From the NCBI GenBank assembly GCA_028532985.1, contig JANCIK010000008.1, positions 3,348,001-3,412,000 on the forward strand: a stretch of DNA of 64,000 bases. The letters run 5' to 3'. The notes beneath the pieces were generated by a model. The model was not told where the DNA came from. It saw nothing but the letters and a program-made list of their open reading frames with translations, and searched no databases. The first letter of the stretch is position 1. Each line of letters begins with the position of its first letter. Position numbers and translations under genes: made by a program. The DNA is from Stropharia rugosoannulata. Lineage: Eukaryota; Basidiomycota; Agaricomycetes; Agaricales; Strophariaceae. Shown piece after piece: positions 45,602-56,853 of the stretch.

Positions 45602-45854
45602 CCCTGTACTTCTCTACTCTCACTACCCTGCCACGCAGTTCGACAGAGTCGGCATGGGTACGTTGTTATGAAATAAATAAGTTTGACTATGTACATTAGC
45701 AAGGCACTACTTTCGTAAATTCAATTCATTATGTACTTGTGTAGAGTAACGTAAAAGGTTCATCAAGTCAAGATAGCAAAAATCCAAGGTATATCCATTT
45801 CCGCGAGCCCTTCTCATCTCCCCGGGACGAGCACCCGTCCTCTAACACGGCAGT

Positions 45855-48578
45855 CTACATAATCACACATTCCTTGTCGTCCGCCTTGACACCATGGATA
45901 CCCATGTCTGCGAACGTCTGCGGCTTTCGACCTCCCCCTGAGGCATGCACGTTGGGGTTCGGCGTTGCTGCTCCAGAAGTAGAATTCTGCACGGGCCGGG
46001 GCGTTGCCAGCGGCCCACCCGCGGTGGGGAGCGAAGAGACGGGCGGGTCGGTCAGCGAATACGATTTCATGTGCGCATGTGGCCCGGGAGCGCCCTGTGG
46101 GTGAGACGCGGACGCAGGCAGCGGTGGCGCGGAGTCGAGGTTGAGCCGCATCCGCTCGAGCCGTGTCAGCGTGGTCATCCCCGTGCTGCTGTCCGCGCCC
46201 GCGCCCATGCTGGATGCAGGCCCGGGACCAGCGCTGTTCGCGTGATGCGGCCTCCGGCCAGGGCTCGGTGGCCGCCCGCCCACCACACGCCCGGGGGAGG
46301 CCCGGCGTGGGCTGCCATTGCGCTGCGGGGAGGCCGTCCCGGATGTCGTGGCCGACACCTGCCCCTGCGATCCGCCGCGATGCGGGCTCTGCTCGCGCAG
46401 ACCAGGGAGCCGCGCCCCACCGGCGCCTGCTCCGGCGTACCCAGCCTGCGGAGGGCCGTTGCCAATCGGGAGCCCAGAGGCGGCGGCGTGGGCTTGCGCG
46501 AGTGAGTTCTTGCGGATCACGTCGATGCGCGGGTCTGCTGCCTGGTACTGCGCCTGCACCTGGGGCGGTGGACCGCCGGACGGGCGGCGGTGTTGCGGTG
46601 GCGGGGCCTGGAAGGGCTGGTATTGCGACTGCGACGCGGAGGGGGGGAGCGCGGCCTGGCGCTCTGCGAGCTCGCGGTGTGTCGGAAAGGTGCTCCCCTC
46701 CCAGGGCGGGGACAGGGGCTGCGTCTCGGCGCGCTGGGCGGCCAGCGTGCGCCTCCTGACGAGTTTGGTTTGCGTGATGCTATCGTGCTCAGCGCGCGCG
46801 AGAGGTTGGGGTGCCGGCTGAGAGAGAGCGGCAATTCGTGGCTTTGCGTCTGCGTTGCCATGTGCTTGTGCCTGGACAGAAAATCAGTAAGGGTGCACAA
46901 TGGGGAAAAGGAAGGCTGCGTACGCGCTGGTACCACTCCATCGCCTTATGGAGGTCTCGTGGCTGACCGACGCCCACCTCTGCATAGTACCCCATCGCAA
47001 ACTCAGCGCTGGGAAGTCCCTTCCGTGCCGCTTTCTCCGCAAAGGTGAGCGCGAGTGCTTCGTCCTTCTCAAATCCACCGCCCCCTGCCGGCCCTCCCGC
47101 CGGTGCAGCAGCCGCACCACCACTGCCACACAAAAACCACTTGGAGAGCGCCATGTCTGCCTCGACCTCACCCTGCTGACTGGCCAGAGAGTAGTACTGC
47201 ACGCTGAGTAGTGGATCGAAGACAAATGGCGGCTCCGCAAATTCGTATGCATGTCCGAGTTTATACTGCGCAGCACCGAAATGGAGATATGCTGCACGTT
47301 CGAGGTGCTTGCGTGCTTCGAGGGACGGGGACAAACCAGCCGGGATAAGAGGAACCAATAGCGATGGTGGAACGGTTATCTGGGTAAATTCGGCGAGAAG
47401 CAGAAGGGCGTAGACGTATGCTGGCTGTGGGCAGGATAGTGACGCGAGTAGGGCGGCGCGTTGGAGTAGAGGGAGAGCAGCACTGGGATTGGCTGGGAGA
47501 GAAAGTTGGCCGAGCAGATGAGCCATTCCAAGACGCTGTAGAATAATCAAAAAAGATGTCAAGTTGCATAAAATCAACGTACGTATAAACAGCTCTCGAC
47601 GTTCTGCTTTGCTCCGCGTTCAAAACACTCCTTCGCATGTACGTGGTCGTTGAAGTTCTCGTAGTCCCTCCCGAGGCGGAACCACGCTGCACTATGGCCT
47701 CCCCGCGCGGCAGCCTCAAAGTCCCTAAACGCAGTACGCGGGTTGTGCTTTATGAGATCAGGAAACGCGCCACTAGCCGCAAACGTGGCACGCATAGCTA
47801 CGGCCTCTGCAACGTGTGGTGGCATCTTGCCCTTTTCAGGAGCATGGGAGGCAGCAAGCTGAAGCACGACAGGAATTGCAGTATGCGCAAGGCGGTCAAG
47901 GGTGGGGTCTGCGAGGTTTAGTGGGCCCACTGGCGGGTCGGTCGCGCCCAGAGCACCAGTGGCGCGGTCGACGAGGAGAAAGACGTCGCGACACCAGGCA
48001 ATCTTGAGCGCTGGGTCGTGGCCCGGGCTGACGATATGTTGTGCAGCCTCCTGGAGCTGCGCAATGACCGGCAGGGACGCGGTAAGCGAGGGTATGGCGG
48101 ATGTAGACGATGCTGCTGATGATGTGGCTTGCGGTGGTGGTGGAGGGGCTGACGTATACTGGATGGATGGCTGGGGGATGGAAGTCATGGAGAGGTTTGC
48201 GATGGCCCTTGCTACATCGTCGTCGGACGGCGGTGGCTGGTTCCACTGAGCCGCCCAGGCCGGGGCGGATGCTGGCGCAGGCCCGTACCCAATCTGGACC
48301 TGATCGTCAAGAGTACGCGCCATCTACGCATCGTCAGCACATCCTCCACCCAGACTGGATGCACGCACGTTGGCTGGGATCGATCTGTCTGGTTTGTGCG
48401 GCCGGGGTGCAATCAGGGGGTTCTCGAAATGAGGAGGGGATTCGAGCTCGTAGATGCTCGGGGTGTTGTATCGCTCTGTCTGCAGCCTGAGATCCTGGGG
48501 GAGAGGAGGTAGTGGAGGAGGAGGAGGGACGTCAGAGTCGTTTATGGGTGGACGCGGTGGCAGCGGAGGAGCAGACAT
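45855..48578 (-). CDS. Sel1-repeat chitin synthase activator, Skt5/Chs4-like, with CVIM farnesylation box
   Basis: Four exons: complement(45855..46871, 46924..47535, 47583..48323, 48369..48578). Introns 45-52 bp, GT-AG, all phase 0; 859 residues. An ATG at 48590 is an alternative start four codons earlier. N-terminus: Pro-rich (PPPPPLPPLPQDLRLQTERYNTP). Middle: Sel1-like repeats (AWFRLGRDYENFNDHVHAKE, RLGMAHLLGQL, AQYKLGHAYEF, DMALSKWFLCGS, AEFAMGYYAEVGVGQPRDL, AMEWYQRAQAHGNADA). C-terminus: long disordered Ser/Pro/Gly/Arg region ending KECVIM, a CaaX box. In yeast, Skt5/Chs4 activates chitin synthase III and is membrane-attached by farnesylation of a C-terminal CVIM; the architecture matches. 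It probably acts at the plasma membrane in cell-wall synthesis. A Gly/Ala/Pro insertion (GGAAAAPAGGPAGGGG) interrupts one Sel1 unit. Confidence 0.9.
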
Positions 48579-48590
48579 TTGGGAAACCAT

Positions 48591-50106
48591 AACATCAACG
48601 CGCTTGCTACAAATCCTGCCATCGGCACAGCCACACCACAGCCCCGTTTCCACAGCATCTCAATTATGCCCGTACTTTCTTCTAGTCCTGTTCCTTGTCT
48701 CGAGATATAGTGCTTTGTATGAGTGTAGCAAGCAGCTAATAGCTCCACTATCAAGTATGTACAAGTTAAATGCCTGACGCCTTTACAGCCAATTCACAGC
48801 ACTCAGATTGATTATAACCGCTTTTTGGCGACGGGTGTATGACGTTTCAGCGTCGATTACTGTCTCACCAAACCTAAGTTAGTCGCAACCACACAGCCAA
48901 GCTGCCTGCCGCCTGCCGCAACTCTGCGGCTTTACGCGTTGCACGGTGACGAGCCCGTCAGAAATATCGTCCACGGTACTACAATCATCTGTCCGATATG
49001 GCGCTATTCTTGTCACTTTACACTACCCTTACGGCACGGGATAAAGGAGAGATGTCGAATTTCGAGCATTCAGAGGTCTGACATCTCGTATAAATTTGCT
49101 TATAAAGTTGATCGATATCTGTTCATCAACTTTGTATCGACTTATCGTAGTTAGTATTTGTAGACTGCCTACGATGATCAGCTGTCACTGCCGACGCCGA
49201 CCTATTTTCGGTGACCAAAAAGGTGTCTCCATACATGTCATGTTTTCGGTGGCATCGTTTTGGTGGGCTTGAATGGTAGAGAAAAACTTGTCAGCACAAT
49301 TATTTCACAGGCAGAAAATAGGCAGACGAAGACGGACCGCACTGCAATTGTGCCCATTTGTGTATGCCGACCTAAACTGCTTTTAAAATCTTCATTATCT
49401 CATCCATTCTCCAAGAACCCGTACAGTCACGGGCTCTACCTAGCAAACAGAGGATCCCGTATGAGTGGTAACCCGATCCATTTGCTCTCGAGTCTCTTGT
49501 TTGTTGCTTCTCAGGCCTCAGGTTCTTTAACTCCTTTTCGGAAGCAAAGGGGGCATTGACACTTAGTCTTATCTTCTCATTGGGTTTTTACCAAAGTACA
49601 TCGACTGTTCTGCGACCCTCATCAGCAATTTATTTCTTCATCTATTGAAATTTGTACCTTTGATGAACCGAGTTTTACTGAAAGGATAATTTTGCGGCAT
49701 ATAACAGTGTCAGAATGTTATCCTTCGACATATATAGCCGCATTGATAAAACGGGCACCTCTTGGAAAACATGAATGGTCAACTGAATTTATTCTTAAAC
49801 ATCATTCTACATCAAGTATTTTGACTAAACGTATGTGGTAACTTGATAAAATTCGAATAACATGCCTCAATGGTGGAACACGAATAACGACAAAATGACG
49901 TGAAAACTTTCCTGAACTTGAAGAGCATATGAATTTGATGCCATTTCACATGTTCTATTATCATCAGGCTAGATGCATCTTATGTTAGTGCCTGTTCAAA
50001 CGTTCATCCCCCACCTCCCACTGAAGCCAACTCCCTTAGTCTCATGGGAGGCGCCGTGGGAACATCATGCATCATGTGACCCATCTGGTTTTCACACGGC
50101 TTCATG
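48591..50106. other. Intergenic upstream of the Skt5-like gene
   Basis: The promoter side of the Skt5-like gene, then a repeat fragment at 49071-49166 (inverse of 41215-41310). At 49556-49845 on the plus strand a frame of about 90 codons without ATG (contains FCDPHQQFISSSIEICTF, ITVSECYPSTYIAALIKRAP) looks protein-like and may be an exon remnant of an unknown element. No gene is called. Confidence 0.4.
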
Positions 50107-52588
50107 AACCTGTTTCAAGATTATGAGGTGTAGGTAGTGGCTAGTGGCAGGTACAATAACTTACTCGTTTTTCAATACCATAGCTGGTCAGGGTCGACCA
50201 TACAACGTCGGCCATATTGTCACCTGAGTGCTCGCCAACTAGCTCTTGAAAGTCAATTAGAAGTTCTTCTAGATTGCTATATAAGCATGGCAATGTTGCA
50301 TATGGATGAAGTACACTTACCTAGATCCCCATTCTTGGTTACATAGTGCGCAACAATAGCAAGAAACGCATAGTTATTACTTGATGTCCACGCATCTAAC
50401 GAAATGCTAATTTTGCTTGCAACATTACTCTGCATAAGTATTCTCGTGTTAGTATATGAAGTATGAATAAAATATTCGAAGAACATGCCGCAAAGTACTC
50501 TTTAGTAGACTCAATAACATTGTCGCCCATTTTCAGGATACGGCGCCGGATAGAGTCTTTATGAGGAATTTTGAGCTCAGACGGGGCAGAATGATGAGTG
50601 TACATCATCATTTTCCGATACTCAGGTTTGTCGACTTCGTCAAATGGCTGGTCGCATGATACAATCCATTCAGCAATGAGATCTTCGAAGTACCGTTGAT
50701 CCCACGGTTCCTTGTATGGACTAATTAGAGACCGAAATGACATAAAGAGATGGAACGTACCTGGTTACGCATTGCTTGTTTTTCAAATGCTTCATGTAAT
50801 GAACTCGCTGCTGCTTTTCCGAGCTCTTCAAAGTAGACTGCCTCCTCCACAGCAGTCAGTTTTACCCTACCAGCTGCAACCTCGGCTTCGTGTTCCGTGA
50901 TAGGTTCCGTGATTTTACGAGCCTTTAAAACTAGATACAGGCGGTACATAGTAGGCGAGCACACTTTTAAATGGTTCACGAGATCTATAAAGCGCTTTAG
51001 ACATATATGTATCTCGAGAGATAACTGACATACTAGTGAAATTGGATTTCATGCTTTTAGTAACTGTGAAAACCTTGCGGTTTCCATGATAGCACTTGTA
51101 GTGACTATCCCCTATACCACCAACCTCTCCGTTTCGACCATGCAGTACTTTCTCATAGAAGTAATGAATAGCATTCTTATGCACAGTTGGTAGGGCCTAG
51201 ATGCATGTACATAACAGTTCAAACTTCAAAGAAAGGTACCAAAGACACTTACAGCCTTTGCTATTTTGTTGCTACCATTAGTCTTGTCGGCAGCAGTCAT
51301 AGACTGGCTTATAATGGTGCCATGCGTTAAGGTGTCTGTATTACTCTTCTTTGCCTGGGATTTACGTTTACGCTTCCCTGATCCTCTTCCCGACTGCGGT
51401 AGAATTTTGGAAGGTAGAATATCGGCAAGCTTAGCACAAGTTCAGTATCACAATTTACGACATATATATATGTGGAGTCTGCACACACCTCGCTGTTAGA
51501 TATATCTCGTTCATCCACGGCGTTAAACCCGCCACTATCAGACACTCCATTCTCCGATTCACTGCTGCTTTCCGATGCAGAAAAGTCATGATCCTCGACG
51601 TCCGACTGACTAGTTCCGAGGCGCCTTGATTGCGTCTTCCTACGTTTAGTAGCACGGCGTGTTGGAATACTACCAGATATCTTTTCTCCATCCGAGTCGC
51701 ATTTTTCAGCGTCAAGAGCTTCAAGTAGACGGCTGCTGGATGTTCCAGAACGACGCACATGGCCTGTAACATGAGGAGTAGTACCTATTGAATAGAAGCA
51801 TTGAGAACATGTTAGGTTAACTGTTAGTAAAGATGTTACGTGCCTGTTTGTGCTGGTCCCCCATCTCCTGACTTTTTGGATCCGATCGGAAGAAGATCAG
51901 ACTCGGATTCATAGAATACAAGCTCAGAAGCCTCCTTGAGGTTGTTATTTGCATCTAGCACAGGTGTATCTGCCATGCTGGAAAAGTAACAAAGTAAGAA
52001 CCACGTTCAGAAAAATTGCATGCAACATCATACCTTAATCATGCTCCATAGCTACTAGCCGCCACAAATTGTCCACTGATAAGCCAATCACACTTCATTA
52101 TTGCGCAGATTTGACCGGATAGAATTACTGCTATCGACTACAAGCAACTATACTAATGATATACTGCAAATGTTGAGCAGAAGAAAAGATGTAGTGTATA
52201 TGCTGACTTACCACAATTGACCTTTCAACCGTAGCTTCAATCTCCTTGAACTCCATCCTTCTGTTGCTCCATACATGTCGGAATCTATACCCGAATGGCG
52301 GGCGCAGTGTGAGTCGATGCCAAGCAAGAATAAGACGCAATGAGATGATTGAGGAAACAACGTTGCATGTGGCAAGCATGTGGGATTGTTGATGGTCCCG
52401 TGATATTTCAAGTCCCGCTAGACGGCCGTAATACGGCCGTCGCAGTGCCGTGGTATCTGAAATTGACGGGCTGTAACCGTCCTGTTACCGTTGCCGTGTG
52501 CAGACTTACAAAACGTAAGACGGCACGGCTACGGCAGCTGCAAACGGCCGTCCCGTCAACCGTCAAAACGGCTACGGTACGCAGCCCT
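50107..52588 (-). mobile_element. hAT-type transposon fragment, copy 2
   Basis: Nearly identical over its full length to 18283-20763, including the terminus ...GTACGCAGCCCT and the subterminal ACGGCC motifs. Only a few substitutions and one 1-bp insertion are seen (CTATCCCTATACC vs CTATCCCCTATACC, at about 51110). It lacks everything corresponding to 17475-18282, so the catalytic and dimerisation end is gone. It contains the N-terminal and first catalytic parts of the transposase gene (start ATG at 51974-51976). With the second terminus lost it cannot move as such. Confidence 0.85.
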
Positions 52589-53274
52589 AGCTGCTCTCGA
52601 GTTTACATGAAGCGCGTCAGCAACAACGCCAAAGACACGGAGTGAAGTCGAGGTATGATCATAGAGTATATCTCTAGATGTCCTTTTTTATTTCATGAGC
52701 CCACATAAAGTTCTGAAAAAATGTTTCCTCCCAGTTTGACATTCCTAGTGGTTGTAGCTCAGCCATCGGACTGAATTTGAATACATACTTTACGCTCAAT
52801 GGAATGGTATGACATGGTATAAATATTTACATGCAGAGAAAAATTGCTCTGAATACTAATGAAAATGAGTATGAGAATCTTGGCAGGTCAAAGTTGACCT
52901 TCAAAACTTTCGCCTACGCTTCAAATGCCCCAAGTTTGTCTGGGGACACAAAATGTCCCAAAATACTCTCGCGGAATATTTTCTCGCATGGACTGCCGTA
53001 GGGCTTCCTTATCCACGTCAATATGCATATTGAAGTCATCGGTGGTTCCACACAACTACCCCTTATATGGCAAATTGCTGACATACTGTCTAGATTGTGT
53101 TCTGCAGTGTATATAGAAACTATCAAAATTATGATAAACACAACCGGTGCAATATTGAGTTTGACAAGACTCTACTACGGGTATAGTGCGTAGGAATATG
53201 GCAATGAATTAACTATACAAATCTTTTGGGCCTCAAAGAAGCCTATAGAACATCACCTCCAAACACTTGTTTAC
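52589..53274. other. Intergenic; right part duplicated at 62280-62490
   Basis: No gene was seen. From about 53100 the sequence (AAGACTCTACTAC, GTGCGTAGGAATATGGCAAT) matches 62285 onward, marking the outer end of a locus duplication. Confidence 0.5.
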
Positions 53275-54441
53275 TCAAGGCAACACAATTTATGTCTCGC
53301 AGGGTGGCACCAGCTCTCGAATCTACTTCGTATCAGTCCACTCTGTCCCTGACAGTAGAAGTTCTGTGCCGTCGTTGATTCCAAGGAGTCTGGCGCTATG
53401 GGCCCTCCCATTAGCTACGTAAGTTAAACAAAATCATGTTAGTACATGATAAAAGGGATGCGTGGAATCACTTGCGAATGAACTTGATTGGTGTATCAAG
53501 AGGATATCAGACCATGTCACCCAAATCACAAAATAGACAGAACGCACATAGCCTGTTATAACGGGGCCATTGATGCCACTGAAGTAGAAAACAATGCGGT
53601 CATTAGTATAGCTGACATGGGTACCGTCGCCTATATGTTGTAAGCTGGAGTAGTAGAAGTTACCCTTGATGTCTGTATGATCCACGTCGTTGTTAGGCTA
53701 GCTTGTGAATAGACAAAATTTATAGGTGCATACTTGGAATACCAGCCGCTTTCAAAGTAGAGTCATCGGTGACCATAGTTCCTATCTTCTGAATATTTCG
53801 GGAGATATCTAGGGTCACAGAACGATTATTTTCATCTTTTTTGACGTAGGCCTCCACGTGGCGCTCAGTAGAGGATGTCCTCCACTTGCCCAAGTGTTTG
53901 TACATAACCATTCCCGCTACGGAAACAATTTTAAACTACTCAAGACAAAATAAATAAGATGATGACAGTTTGAGATTTAATAAAGCGCTTACATAGTCAT
54001 CGGCAAGAAACTGTTGATTCAATAGATGGGACGCTGTTACTGTGAATTTTCTCAGTAAGAAACAAGGTATCACACCTCAGCAAGAACTGTGTCGTCAAGA
54101 TAAAATTTGACCCATGCGATAAGTTGCCCGTTTTTTGGATTTGTTGTGCCTCCTGATACATAGCCATTAGCAGTCTTGACTGTGACAAGGTCGTCGTAAT
54201 AGAAGAAACCAGTTGCATCTTGACAAAATTCATGTAACAGATGAGCAGATATCCTGTCGCAGGTCGATGGAAACATACCTTGCCCAATAAATGAATGGTC
54301 GCAAAATTCCATCCTTAGTTCGGGGAGCACGACTCGCAAGCCATGTTTATATCCTAGTAAGGAGGAGTGAAAAAATAGCGCGCCCGCAGAGGTCTGATGC
54401 TTGTATTTTACGAGGTATTCTGCATATATGCTACGATTCAT
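53275..54441 (-). CDS. Unrecognised multi-exon gene
   Basis: A minus-strand gene starting ATG 54441. Splice-consistent exons give a continuous protein: MNRSIYAEYLVKYKHQTSAG ... HSFIGQ, then DATGFFYYDDLVTVKTANGY ... DDTVLAE, a micro-exon FLADDY, FKIVSVAGMVMYKHLGKW ... DDSTLKAAGIP, then NIKGNFYYSSLQHIGDGTHV ... INGPVITGY. A last exon ending near 53275 (APDSLESTTAQNFY ... KLCCLE) is possible, because its frame is partly conserved in the 62.5-kb duplicate. I do not recognise the family. The protein looks beta-rich with many aromatic residues, without a signal peptide or membrane segment. TIR element B sits about 200 bp upstream, inside the likely promoter. Confidence 0.55.
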
Positions 54442-54653
54442 TGTATGAGGACGAATAGGGGGGATGTTTTTCTCACTTCATATCCCATATCTTTATAATT
54501 ATGACACGCTTTTGTATGTAGGTGTTTGGCTGACGGAGTCGCGGCATGCAGACCTGGGTTTGAGCTGGTTATGGAGTGACAAAAGGAAGTGAAATGCAAT
54601 GCAATGGTCTGATACCGCCAACCAAACCAATCACATATAGTACGCTATGTGTG

Positions 54654-55792
54654 TATGGCGGTCCATGTGTACTTTTATTCCGCGCAATTTTATGAGCCAT
54701 ATATTGCCCCGCAGAATATATAAGTGCCCCGCGGAATTTCTAGATGCCCCGCAGAAATTTGAAGTGCCCCGCAGAAGTTGAAATTCCGCGCGCGCAGAAA
54801 TGCAGTGTCTGAAATCTGCGCGGGGTGAGTTTTTCGAGTCAAATACATGTTTTTTGTCCAAAAGCATGCATAGAAATGCCTGCGCGGAATTTTTACACTG
54901 CGCGCAGAAATTGAGAAATTGACTTGTACTCACATTTTCGACGTGCCGACGTGCCGTGGCCAAGATTTGATGATGTAAGTGATGCGGTCGGCATAACGGA
55001 TCTCACACATCGGACTCTGAAACATCGTGGGAAATTGGCCTCCTAGCAGGGAGTGGAGAGCCTATTATACAATTGTCAACCCCTCCTTATAGCTTAAAGC
55101 GAGCTAATGTATATGATTAATAAATTACTATGTACTTTCTCTGCAAAATGTGGTTTTTACCTTTGTTTAGTAAGAGTAAAGATTGACATCCTTAGGTGAA
55201 TTATTGCATTGGAATATAACCCAAAAACAACCAATCAACCAGATGTTATACCTGACTTAGGTAGATAATTCACACGTCAAAGGATCTGGTACATCTTTGA
55301 AGTAACCAGAATGATTACAAGATTCTTAATGGCAAGTAGACGGGCGCCATTAATGTTTACCTTACCCTTGCTTTGAAGTTTCCACGGTATTTCAAAGTCC
55401 GAAAAGCCAGGCTCCGTGATGCCGACAGCATCACTTACATCATCAAAACCCAGCTCCGGCACGTCGGCACACCAAATTGGTGAGCACAAGTCAATTTCTC
55501 AATTTCTGCGCGCGCAACAGACACTTTGCATTAAATTTCTGCGCGCAGTGTAAAAAATCCGCGCGGGCATTTCTATGCATACTTCTGGACAAAAAACGTG
55601 CATTTGACTCAAAAAACTCACCCCGCGCAGATTTCAGACACCGTATTTCTGCGCGCGCGGGATTTCAACTTCTGCGGGGCACTTCAAATTTCTGCGGGGC
55701 ATTTAGAAATTCCGCGGGGCACTTATATATTCTGCGGGGCAATATATGGCTCATAAAACTGCGCGGAATAAAAGTACACATGGACCGCCATA
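54654..55792. mobile_element. Non-autonomous TIR element B (TATGGCGGTCCATGTGTAC family)
   Basis: The same termini, motif arrays and interior as element A, 1139 bp. The left arm has one more motif unit (GTGCCCCGCGGAATTTCTAG), explaining the 40-bp length difference. No coding capacity. TA is the only repeated flank. It lies upstream of the unrecognised gene at 53275-54441, in the same orientation as element A. Confidence 0.87.
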
Positions 55793-56307
55793 AGCCGCAG
55801 CGTAGCGAGGCGGAACTTGTGCCTCTATATAAACAACGTACAAACATCTAAAAAGCGGCAAAATGATAGCATTTCCTATATCTTGATTGGCTCGATTCCC
55901 TGATCGGTCGCTTTTTCCGTTGTGGGAAGGGAAGACATTGCTAACATGGGTCTTACCCCACGGTAAGAAGTTCACAATTAGCCATGTGATCCCATGCACG
56001 ACGATTGAAGCCATAAAACCTCCCAATAATGACCAATTCATGTCTATATCTTTACTTGATGATTACCACGCATCCCACGGTACACATTTTAATCCGAGGT
56101 TCTTTTAGGGTCCATGATTTAAATGGCCTTGACAGATGTTATCGCATTGTACATATACCTGTCAGTTTATACTATTTCAACTGACAGTCAGAGAGCTGAC
56201 GTTCGGAGATGAAAGTGCCACCAGGATCTTGATAATTTGCAGCCACATTAATAAGTGGCGTAAGTGGCGCTGTACGAAGGTATAGATAGGGAAGAATACA
56301 TTACCTA
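55793..56307. other. Spacer between element B and the large element; duplicated at 62706-63060
   Basis: Sequence from 56060 (CACGCATCCCACGGTACA, GGTTCTTTTAGGGTCC) recurs at 62715. It is probably the original upstream region of the unrecognised gene. No gene was seen. Confidence 0.5.
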
Positions 56308-56313
56308 CATACG
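56308..56313. repeat. Direct repeat CATACG at left edge of large element
   Basis: CATACG precedes TATGGCGG here and follows ...CACCATA at 62255-62260. This is a candidate 6-bp target duplication. Confidence 0.65.
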
Positions 56314-56838
56314 TATGGCGGTCCATGTGAGGAAATATTCCGCGCGAATATTATCTAAGATCTGGACTGCGCGAGAGTTTTCACATGTCTGCGCGGAAAT
56401 ACTTGTCTTGCGCGAAAGTTTTGGGATGTGCGCGAAAGTTTTGAGATGTGCGCGAAAGTTTTGAAACATGCGCGAAAGTTTTGAGATGTGCGCGGAAAAT
56501 CTTAAAATGTGCGCAAATGAATTGTTAGGTATGATTACCTGCGCGGAATAAGTTATCTCACTGCGCGGAAACTTTTGCCACTTGCGCGAAAGTTTTGAGC
56601 ATCTGCGCGGAAATGAAAAGAATGTGCTCCCACGGCCTTGCCGGGCAGCCGGGCATGCCAAGCATACATAGCCGTAGAGCCGTCGGAGGTTCAAAATAAA
56701 ATCGGGACGCGGCATCACGCACGGCATCCGTGTGAACCACAGTTCACACGGGCCCCAACCAAGGTGCTACAGCAATAAACGTCGAATTATATTGTTTTAA
56801 AGGAATGTAGGTTATTTAAACGAATGTATGAGGTATTA
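56314..56838 (+). repeat. Left TIR with subterminal motif array
   Basis: About 12 copies of TGCGCG(A/G)AA-type motifs at roughly 20-bp spacing between 56338 and 56610, then a unique inner part with a perfect hairpin (CCGTGTGAACCACAGTTCACACGG at 56728-56751). It ends near TTAAACGAATGTATGAGGTA. Confidence 0.88.
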
Positions 56839-56853
56839 AAATGAAGCCCGTGA

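Noticed and set aside
45945..47048. Plus-strand frames opposite the Skt5-like gene
   Set aside because: Antisense shadows of a GC-rich gene. The minus strand has exons, Sel1 repeats and CVIM.
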